Shown here one piece after another: positions 57,691 through 64,000 of a stretch of 64,000 bases of DNA (position 1 is the stretch's first letter; every line of letters starts with the position of its first letter). A program made the translations under genes and the position numbers. A model generated the notes under the pieces. That model did no database searches and was not told the origin of the DNA. It saw nothing but the letters and a program-made list of their open reading frames with translations. Origin of the DNA: Spirulina sp034932185 (lineage in GTDB: Bacteria; Cyanobacteriota; Cyanobacteriia; Cyanobacteriales; Spirulinaceae); contig NZ_JAYGHW010000090.1 of the NCBI RefSeq assembly GCF_034932185.1, positions 1 to 64,000 of the forward strand. Direction: 5' to 3'.

Positions 57691-57794
57691 CCTATATTGC
57701 CCTCCATTTTCATTGGTCGCGGGATGATATTCTTGCCCTTGGTCATCAAGAACGGCGGCTTTGGGTGGCGGAAATTAGCCATCAGGTGGAGTGA
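57597..57794 (+). CDS. Small YPLEQLYxEVA protein (DUF6760-like), overlapping reading frame
   Basis: About 65 residues from ATG 57597 (MGLSPDQSRGWSKG), with the conserved part GYPLEQLYQEVAYIALHFHW followed by SRDDILALGHQERRLWVAEI. Small proteins of this pattern (Y-P-L-x-x-L-Y-x-E-V-A-x-x-A-x-H-F-H-W) are found beside the tail-assembly genes of phage-like and eCIS clusters. It overlaps the previous gene by 94 bp; the start codon and overlap are unusual, and translation could begin elsewhere. No biochemical role is known. Confidence 0.65.
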   Translation: MGLSPDQSRGWSKGQHGGIIGYPLEQLYQEVAYIALHFHWSRDDILALGHQERRLWVAEISHQVE

Positions 57795-57895
57795 GGTGCT
57801 TTGCGCAATTCATTGCCCCGCCAAGCAACAGATCCCGGAGATGTCCCCTATAATAAGCGAGTCGTCTTCAATCCCCCTGCTTCTGGACTTTCTCA

Positions 57896-58711
57896 ATGGT
57901 AGATTCCCCCCCCAATGACTCCCGTCAATCCAAGCCACTCCTCCTCCAGGCTGCCCGTGCTTGGCTCCCGGCATTGCTGTGGAGTGGGGTATGGCTAGTT
58001 TCTGTGTCTGCCACTGTATTGGCAACCTTGAGCTTGCTCAGTCCAGGAAAACCGGAGGCGGTGTTACCCGAACCCATTGGTTTAGAGGATGAATTACCCC
58101 TTCGCCCCGAAGATCGGATGATTGGCGAAGATGATGTGGCGTTAAAGGTTATTCCTGAGCCTGCGGCGATTCGCGATGGGCAAAGCCCGGTCGAAGACCA
58201 TCGCGCACCTATCACCCCCATTGCCACCCCTATCCCCTCTGGAGAACGGCCATCGGAGCAAACACCCTTTCCGTTAGGATTGCTGGTGTTATTAACTGTG
58301 GGTTGTGGCTCTCTTTCCTTTGTGATTACCTGGATTCTCCGCTCGGCTCCGGTGGCTTTACCGGCTCAACCCCCCCGACCCCTAACCCCCCCTAAACGGC
58401 TGATTCTCCCTCCTACCCAAAGGCCTCCGGTTCAACCCATGGGCCAGTCAGAACGGGCCATGGCTGCTTCCCGGCCAAGGGTGGCTGCGTCCCCTGCTCC
58501 CCGTGTTGCCCAAAAACAATCTTTCTCCCCTCCGGTGCATCAAGGCTTGCCACCAACAGGACAGCCCCGGGTCACAATTTTGGCACCGGAGGAACTCACT
58601 CCCCTGGATGAAATGCCCCTTCCCCCTGATGACAGCCTTAATTTAGTGGATCAATTGGACATTCGCCGTCGTTATAGTTTGTCTGCTCTGATTCGTGATT
58701 CGGAGTATTGA
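57896..58711 (+). CDS. Two-helix Pro-rich membrane protein in the injection-system cluster
   Basis: 271 residues. Predicted helices: about 22-48 (AWLPALLWSGVWLVSVSATV) and about 124-146 (FPLGLLVLLTVGCGSLSFVI), separated by an acidic loop (49-120) and followed by a Pro/Gln-rich tail (150-230) and a conserved-looking C-terminal end PDDSLNLVDQLDIRRRYSLS. I recognise no family. Its position after the tube and assembly genes, with TM helices, makes it a candidate for anchoring the contractile device to a membrane, by analogy with thylakoid-anchored systems. The next gene follows six bases after its stop, so they are co-transcribed. Confidence 0.6.
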   Translation: MVDSPPNDSRQSKPLLLQAARAWLPALLWSGVWLVSVSATVLATLSLLSPGKPEAVLPEPIGLEDELPLRPEDRMIGEDDVALKVIPEPAAIRDGQSPVEDHRAPITPIATPIPSGERPSEQTPFPLGLLVLLTVGCGSLSFVITWILRSAPVALPAQPPRPLTPPKRLILPPTQRPPVQPMGQSERAMAASRPRVAASPAPRVAQKQSFSPPVHQGLPPTGQPRVTILAPEELTPLDEMPLPPDDSLNLVDQLDIRRRYSLSALIRDSEY

Positions 58712-58717
58712 TTGACT

Positions 58718-59185
58718 ATGTGGCAATCCCTCTGGCATTGGCTGGAACGGCTGAAACGATGGTGGCAACGGTTATGGGGCAAATCGCCTCAATTGCCTCA
58801 ACGGGTGGAGAGCGTCACGCTGCCTGAAGTGGTGGCGACTCTGCAACCTCTGACGGCAACGGATTATGAGTTTATGTTTAATCAACTGTTGGAGGGTGTG
58901 GCCCATGGTTGGCAAACCCAACGGGTGGAAAAGTTTTTTCAGCAGGTGGGCGATCGCGCCACTGTCACCGATTGGGTGAATTGGATCAGTACCTTTAGCC
59001 AAACTGTCCTCAATTCCCCTCAGCCCAATGTGGAATTGGCGCGACGCTTAGAACTGCTGGCCATTCAAACCCAACATATTCCCCATGTTTCTGAAATTGG
59101 CGCAATTTCCTATGCTTTATCCACCCAAATCATGCTCCGGCAAACTGGGGGGGTAATCTGGGAATACGAGGGCCCAGATCGTTAA
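58718..59185 (+). CDS. Trp-rich small protein, end of the injection-system cluster
   Basis: 155 residues from MWQSLWHWLERLKRWWQRLW; a TTG two codons earlier is less likely. The N-terminal 25 residues form a Trp/Arg-rich amphipathic helix that could bind a membrane surface. The rest is helical: VATLQPLTATDYEFMFNQLL, RVEKFFQQVGDRATVTDWVN, VELARRLELLAIQTQHIPHV. Unknown family. It follows the two-helix protein immediately and ends 4 bp before a convergent chemoreceptor gene. Confidence 0.6.
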   Translation: MWQSLWHWLERLKRWWQRLWGKSPQLPQRVESVTLPEVVATLQPLTATDYEFMFNQLLEGVAHGWQTQRVEKFFQQVGDRATVTDWVNWISTFSQTVLNSPQPNVELARRLELLAIQTQHIPHVSEIGAISYALSTQIMLRQTGGVIWEYEGPDR

Positions 59186-59189
59186 GGGA

Positions 59190-60710
59190 TTAAGCTTGGA
59201 AGAACGCCACCCCCGATTGCAGGGAATGGGACTGCTCCGCTAAGTTGGTGGAAATTTGCGACAGATGGGCTGCCATGCGGTTGTTTTGCTGCATTACCTG
59301 TTCCAATTGTTGGATGGCTTGTTGGATTTGGTTAGAGCCTTGGAGTTGCTCCTGATTAGAAAGTGCGATGAACTCGATCTGGTCTGAGGTTTCACGAATG
59401 CTAGGCACTAATTGATCGAGCATTTGACCGGCGGTTTGGACGCTTTTTAAACTGCTGTGGGATAGCTGATTAATTTCTAAGGCGGCTTTGCGGGTGTGTT
59501 CAGCGAGTTTGCGAATTTCGATCGCCACCACGCCAAAGCCATTGGTATTGTCCTGCGATCGCACCGCTTCAATACTGGCATTGAGGGCCAACATATTGGT
59601 TTGGGTGGCAATGTCTTCAATGAGCGTAATCCGTTGACTAATGGCGGTCATCGCCGCCACCGCTGCTTGCATTGCTTTTCCGGTGGCTTCAGCATCGAAG
59701 GCCACCTTTTGGGCGATCGCTTGGGTGGAATTGGCCCGCTCGGCTGTTTGGCGCATTTCATCGGTCATCTTTGTAATCGCCACCGAAGCCTCTTGGGCGG
59801 CGGTGGCCTGTTCCGTGGCCCCTGAGGACATTTGTACGGCACTGCTACTCATCCCCTGACTCCCGGCGGTAATCGCCTCGGCTGTGGTTTGCACTTGGCG
59901 GACAATTTTCTGAAACGTCCCCACCATATGAGCTAAAGACCGGAGCAACTGCCCCACCTCATCCTCACTTTCAGCATCAATATGGAGATTGAGCGCCCCT
60001 TCAGAAAGTCGATTATGGAGTTGGACGGTTTGTTGGAGGGGGAGAACAATGGATCGGGTAATGGCGATCGCCACCCCAATCGTCCCCAATACCGCCAAAC
60101 TCACCACCCCCCAGGTCATTTGCAACGCTAGATTTCGCGAGGCTTGGGCCTCCTCCATAAACAGCGTGGCGCGATTATCGGCAAAGTCGGCGATCTTATC
60201 CATCTCCGCAAAAATTAACTGGGTTTGCTGCCCACCCCGGCCATTACGACTGGTGATCTGGGCTGCCCCGGCATTATTGCCCGCCCGTTTGAGGGCGATG
60301 ACTTGGTTACGAATCGGCTGCCAGTCCTCAAAAATCGCCTTAGCGGCGGCCACATCCGCTTGATCTCCTAAAAAACGTTCCTCAATGATTGCAAATTGCT
60401 CATACACCTCCGCTTCCTGCTCCTCAATGAGGGCCACAGCCACATCTAACTCTTGGGGATTCATGGCCAAAACCACATCCTTAATACCACGATGCATCGT
60501 CAAAATTCCCACCCTGGCTTTTAAAACTGAAGTACTGACAGTGTAAGGATGGTAATAAAGCTTCTCCGTCAACTCTGCCAAATAACTCATATTGCCAATG
60601 GTGTACACACTCACCCCAAAGACAGTTGCCACCATCACCCCAAACCCCAAACCCAACCTGGTGCCAATTTTAAAATGACCCAGGCGAACCCTAGATTGTG
60701 AATTACTCAT
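59190..60710 (-). CDS. Methyl-accepting chemotaxis-type receptor
   Basis: 506 residues: TM helix about 16-38, a periplasmic four-helix-bundle-type domain (about 40-190; LTEKLYYHPYTVSTSVLKAR), TM helix about 195-217, HAMP (about 217-270; QQTVQLHNRLSEGALNLHID), and a signalling domain whose tip reads EDIATQTNMLALNASIEAVR then SQDNTNGFGVVAIEIRKLAE. That tip differs at the usual A-R-A-G-E positions (V-R-S-Q-D). It probably controls phototaxis- or twitching-type motility or another CheA pathway; no che genes are near. It converges on the injection-system cluster. Confidence 0.88.
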   Translation of the reverse strand: MSNSQSRVRLGHFKIGTRLGLGFGVMVATVFGVSVYTIGNMSYLAELTEKLYYHPYTVSTSVLKARVGILTMHRGIKDVVLAMNPQELDVAVALIEEQEAEVYEQFAIIEERFLGDQADVAAAKAIFEDWQPIRNQVIALKRAGNNAGAAQITSRNGRGGQQTQLIFAEMDKIADFADNRATLFMEEAQASRNLALQMTWGVVSLAVLGTIGVAIAITRSIVLPLQQTVQLHNRLSEGALNLHIDAESEDEVGQLLRSLAHMVGTFQKIVRQVQTTAEAITAGSQGMSSSAVQMSSGATEQATAAQEASVAITKMTDEMRQTAERANSTQAIAQKVAFDAEATGKAMQAAVAAMTAISQRITLIEDIATQTNMLALNASIEAVRSQDNTNGFGVVAIEIRKLAEHTRKAALEINQLSHSSLKSVQTAGQMLDQLVPSIRETSDQIEFIALSNQEQLQGSNQIQQAIQQLEQVMQQNNRMAAHLSQISTNLAEQSHSLQSGVAFFQA

Positions 60711-60787
60711 TGTCCTAAACTCCTAACCGAAAAGATGGGTTTTTGTGCAGATCAACTGCGGTAGAATTCCCCCCCAGATGTGAAAAA

Positions 60788-60895
60788 AATAACGACTAAA
60801 GTCGTTACTACAAACGGGTCTTCACAATTTAAGGTGATAAGCTAAATGTATTTAAATTGAAACCTTGTCGGGGCGAAAAATTTTTCGCCCTCATG
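60788..60895. repeat. AACGACTAAAGTCGTTACTA repeat and short-form REP
   Basis: AACGACTAAAGTCGTTACTA at 60790-60812 and a GGGGCGAAAAATTTTTCGCC hairpin at about 60870-60889 lie between the chemoreceptor and the DHOD-like gene. Confidence 0.75.
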
Positions 60896-60984
60896 CCCAG
60901 CATCCAATCGAGCCAATTTCACCCTATTTCCTGAAGACCCCTATAAACCTAGTTCGTAGTGCGGAATTTAGTCCACTCCCTCCC

Positions 60985-62001
60985 CTAGGAAATCATGCTT
61001 AACGCATCAGGATGGTAAGACTGGATACCTTTCATATACTGCACCCGCTCAAAAGCACTTTCATCGGGGCAATTAATCTGACTCATACTCCCCTGCATTT
61101 GCCGCACCGATTCGTATTCATGCTCCTCCATCCAATGACGCATTTCCGTTTCTAACGTACTCAAATAAGGAATACCATGGCGCAACAGCACCGAACAAAC
61201 CTGCGTAATTTTCGCCCCCGCCATCAGCAGTTTAATCGCATCCCGGCCGTGGCTAACCCCGCTGGTTGCCGCTAAATCCGCATTAATCCGTCCAAACAGC
61301 AGCGCAATCCACCGCATCGGCAAACGCATCGCCTGGGGCGTACTGAGGAGAATATTGGGGCGGACTACCAATTCATCGATATCAATATCTGGCTGATAAA
61401 AACGGTTAAACAACACCAAGCCATCAATGCCCGTGTGATCTAACTGTTTGGCCATATAGGCCATGTTGGTGAAAAAGGGACTGAGCTTGATGGCCACGGG
61501 GATCGTGACAGCGGATTTGACGGCTTGGGCGATCGCCACATATTCCGCCTCCACCTCCGCCCCCGATTGTTCCGGGTTTGTCGGGATATTGTAAATATTT
61601 AACTCAATGGCATCAGCCCCCGCCTCCTGCATCTGTTGGGCAAATTCCGTCCAGCCCCCTAAGGTCGAACCATTAAGGGAAGCAATAATCGGAATTTCCG
61701 TCATCGCCTTAGCCTGTTGAATATGCTCTAAATAGGTTTGCGCCCCCACATGGAACGTTTCCGGTTCAGGGAAATAGCTCAACGCTTCGGCAAAACTATC
61801 CGTCCCATAGCTGAGGTGATGGTGCAATTCATGCTGTTCTTGCTCCAATTGCTCTTCAAAAATGCTATGGAGAACGATCGCCGCCGCCCCCGCATCTTCC
61901 AAGCGTTTAATATCATCGAGGTTCTCACTCAAAGGAGCCGCCGCCGAGGGAACGAGGGGGGATTTGAGATTCAGACCGAGGTAGGTAGTGGTTAAATCCA
62001 T
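60985..62001 (-). CDS. Dihydroorotate dehydrogenase-like FMN protein
   Basis: 338 residues of the DHOD/PreA-type TIM barrel: MDLTTTYLGLNLKSPLVPSA, the substrate/FMN strand IIASLNGSTLGGWTEFAQQM, ADAIELNIYNIPTNPE, IPVAIKLSPFF, and ATSGVSHGRDAIKLLMAGA with a final QVCSVLLRHG phosphate loop. It is not the canonical PyrD; a similar protein next to nifJ is common in cyanobacteria and plants an FMN-oxidoreductase role. The nifJ stop is 177 bp upstream, with two REP hairpins between. Confidence 0.85.
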   Translation of the reverse strand: MDLTTTYLGLNLKSPLVPSAAAPLSENLDDIKRLEDAGAAAIVLHSIFEEQLEQEQHELHHHLSYGTDSFAEALSYFPEPETFHVGAQTYLEHIQQAKAMTEIPIIASLNGSTLGGWTEFAQQMQEAGADAIELNIYNIPTNPEQSGAEVEAEYVAIAQAVKSAVTIPVAIKLSPFFTNMAYMAKQLDHTGIDGLVLFNRFYQPDIDIDELVVRPNILLSTPQAMRLPMRWIALLFGRINADLAATSGVSHGRDAIKLLMAGAKITQVCSVLLRHGIPYLSTLETEMRHWMEEHEYESVRQMQGSMSQINCPDESAFERVQYMKGIQSYHPDALSMIS

Positions 62002-62029
62002 GATCAGGTTTGGGTAGGGGGAAGGGAAT

Positions 62030-62090
62030 GTAGGGGCGAAAAATGTTTCGCCCTAGGGATGTAGGGGCGAAAAATATTTCGCCCTCACAC
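62030..62090. repeat. Two short-form REP hairpins in tandem
   Basis: TAGGGGCGAAAAATGTTTCG (about 62030-62055) and TAGGGGCGAAAAATATTTCG (about 62060-62085), each closed by CCCT, between nifJ and the DHOD-like gene. Confidence 0.85.
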
Positions 62091-62177
62091 CAATCTATGC
62101 GTTGCTCTCGTTGCTCTTTCCTTCCGAAGAAAGACGCGGGCGGTGAGGCCCGCATCACGACTCACAACTGCAACGGA

Positions 62178-64000
62178 TTATTCGACTGATTCGCTGGCCG
62201 CTGGGTTCGCCAATTGTCGCGCTGCGAGATATTGATACATCTGCCAACGGGTGTTTACATCCTCCTGAGCCTCTGCCCAGAGGACTTTCGCTTCCGCTGG
62301 TTTGGTTTTCGTCAACATCTTGAAGCGGTTTTCGGCGTTGAAGGTTTCGCTCACGGGTTTTTTCGGAGCGCGGGAATCCAACTGCAAGGGGTTTTGCCCC
62401 TGGGCCACCAGATCCGGGTTATAGCGGTAGAGCAACCACCGGCCACTTTCGACGATCGCCTTTTGATGGGTCATGGCCGTTTGCATATTGATGCCGTGGG
62501 CGATGCAGTGGGAATAGGCAATGATCAGCGAGGGGCCATCGTAGGCTTCCGCCTCTAGGAAGGCCCGCAGCGTATGCTCATCCCGCGCCCCCATGGCCAC
62601 AGAAGCCACATAGATATTGCCGTAGGTCATGGCAATTAAGCCCAGATCCTTCTTAGCGGCGGGTTTCCCGCCAGCGGCGAACTTGGCCACCGCCCCCCGT
62701 GGGGTCGCCTTCGAGGATTGGCCGCCGGTATTGGAATAAACTTCCGTATCCATCACCAACACATTGACATTGCGGCCACTGGCGAGGACATGATCCAAAC
62801 CGCCGTAACCAATGTCATAGGCCCAGCCATCACCGCCAATAATCCACACGGATTTTTTCACCAGATAATCCGCCAAACTGAGGAGTTGTTGCGCTGCTGG
62901 CCCTTCCATCCGGCTCAGGTGCTGTTTCAACGTCGCCACCCGTTCCCGTTGTTCCCAAATTTCCGCCTCGTCCACCTGTTGGGTATTGAGCAGACCACTG
63001 GCTAAATCGTCGCCAATTTCTGGGGCCAATTGGGCCACCAGTTCAGCGGCAAACTTGGCGTGTTTATCCAAGGAAACCCGGAACCCCATGCCAAACTCGG
63101 CATTATCTTCAAAGAGGGAGTTAGACCAAGTGGGGCCGCGGCCATGGGCATCGGTGGCCCAAGGGGTAGTAGGCAAATTCCCCCCATAGATGGAGGAGCA
63201 GCCGGTGGCGTTGGCGATCACCATGCGATCGCCAAACAATTGCGACACCAGTTTGAGATAGGGAGTTTCCCCACAACCAGCACAGGCTCCGGAGAACTCA
63301 AACAGCGGTTCTTGCAGTTGTTGCTGCCGGATTTGATTCAGCTTCAAACCATTGCGATCGGGGTTGGGCAAATTGAGGAAGAAATCCCAGTTTTCCCGTT
63401 CCGGCTCCCGCAGGGGGGGCTGTGGGGCCATGTTCAACGCCTTGAGGGAGGGTTGAGATTTATTTTTCGCGGGGCAAATATCCACACAAATGCCGCAGCC
63501 GGTGCAATCTTCCGGGGCTACTTGGATCGTGAATTTTTGACCCGTGAAATCCTTATCGCGGCTCTCGGTGGCTTTAAATGTTGCCGGTGCATTACCCAAC
63601 TGATCCGGGCTGTAGACCTTGCCGCGAATCGTGGCATGGGGGCAAACCATCATACATTTGCCACACTGCACACAAACATCAGGATCCCAGGTGGGGATGA
63701 ACTGGGCCACATTGCGTTTTTCCCATTTGGAGGTGGCTGTGGGGTAAGTGCCATCGCAGGGCAAAGCACTCACCGGGAGATCATCCCCCGCTTTAACCAG
63801 GATTGCACCCTCCACATCCCGGACAAATTCCGGCGCACCAGGAGCCATAGCGGGCAAACGGCGAACGGGGGAATCCGCCACACCGAGGGGAACCTCAAAG
63901 AGGTTATCGAGGGTGTTATCCACTGCCTTGAGGTTCATGGCGACGATCGCCACCCCCTTCTTGCCATAGGTTTTCTCAATGGCGTGCTTAATTTGGGCGA
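62178..64000 (-). CDS. nifJ: Pyruvate:ferredoxin (flavodoxin) oxidoreductase, 3' part
   Basis: The frame runs off the window (AQIKHAIEKTYGKKGVAIVA at the edge), so the N-terminal half is missing. Present are the ferredoxin-like domain with CVQCGKCMMVCPHATIRGKV and CTGCGICVDICPAK (two [4Fe-4S] clusters), and the thiamine-diphosphate domain with FSGACAGCGETPYLKLVSQL, NATGCSSIYGGNLPTTPW, and IGGDGWAYDIGYGGLDHVLA. PFOR oxidises pyruvate to acetyl-CoA, reducing ferredoxin or flavodoxin, often under fermentation or iron stress in cyanobacteria. No nif genes are visible in the window, so a nitrogen-fixation role is not implied. Confidence 0.96.
   Translation of the reverse strand, partial: AQIKHAIEKTYGKKGVAIVAMNLKAVDNTLDNLFEVPLGVADSPVRRLPAMAPGAPEFVRDVEGAILVKAGDDLPVSALPCDGTYPTATSKWEKRNVAQFIPTWDPDVCVQCGKCMMVCPHATIRGKVYSPDQLGNAPATFKATESRDKDFTGQKFTIQVAPEDCTGCGICVDICPAKNKSQPSLKALNMAPQPPLREPERENWDFFLNLPNPDRNGLKLNQIRQQQLQEPLFEFSGACAGCGETPYLKLVSQLFGDRMVIANATGCSSIYGGNLPTTPWATDAHGRGPTWSNSLFEDNAEFGMGFRVSLDKHAKFAAELVAQLAPEIGDDLASGLLNTQQVDEAEIWEQRERVATLKQHLSRMEGPAAQQLLSLADYLVKKSVWIIGGDGWAYDIGYGGLDHVLASGRNVNVLVMDTEVYSNTGGQSSKATPRGAVAKFAAGGKPAAKKDLGLIAMTYGNIYVASVAMGARDEHTLRAFLEAEAYDGPSLIIAYSHCIAHGINMQTAMTHQKAIVESGRWLLYRYNPDLVAQGQNPLQLDSRAPKKPVSETFNAENRFKMLTKTKPAEAKVLWAEAQEDVNTRWQMYQYLAARQLANPAASESVE

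Overview
The window is a chromosomal segment of a cyanobacterium. Evidence: dozens of HIP1 octamers (GCGATCGC), a CpcS/CpeS-type bilin lyase, the chlorophyll gene chlM, menD, Ycf20- and Crr7-like proteins, nifJ, and dense families of small intergenic repeats typical of cyanobacteria (GGGGCGAAAAATTTTTCGCC hairpins, heptameric STRR repeats). The genus cannot be fixed from this sequence.

Layout. 1-3 kb: CapA-like protein (cut by the window edge), RNase III, bilin lyase, RdgB. 3-10.5 kb: a minus-strand glycosylation operon (TPR protein, a giant GT4/methyltransferase/GT4 protein broken by one in-frame stop, and an OGT/SPINDLY-like glycosyltransferase). 10.5-22.6 kb: housekeeping genes (sufE, nadK, menD, lysS), secreted or membrane proteins, a decayed tnpB at the 3' end of nadK, and a small AT-rich DUF488 patch. 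22.6-27.6 kb: accessory region with a 22-repeat CRISPR array without cas genes, a GNAT gene, the wreck of a restriction-modification locus, and two internally deleted TnpB-type elements placed head to head. 27.6-32.7 kb: an EF-G paralogue and acnB. 32.7-36.6 kb: AT-rich island with an OLD-family ATPase/TOPRIM nuclease and a PLD-like protein, the latter flanked by direct repeats of about 170 bp. 36.7-52.7 kb: uspA, folB-proA, transaldolase-like gene, Crp/Fnr regulator, tRNA-Val, cobA-hemD fusion, selO, cutA, histidine kinase, chlM, helicase-like protein, ycf20-like, ribE, and an ammonium transporter fused to a histidine kinase. 53.1-59.2 kb: a contractile injection system (eCIS/tCIS-type) structural cluster with sheath, three tube-family proteins, two paralogous tail-assembly proteins, a small overlapping YPLEQLY protein, a two-helix Pro-rich membrane protein and a Trp-rich companion. 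59.2-64 kb: chemoreceptor, DHOD-like protein and the 3' part of nifJ.

Most relevant to a hunt for a new system are the injection-system cluster with its candidate membrane-anchoring pair, the glycosylation operon whose two large proteins share an undescribed 'PDW' module, and the accessory/defence-like stretches at 21-27 kb and 32.7-36.6 kb. No base-composition figures or database searches were computed; AT-rich is a judgement by eye.
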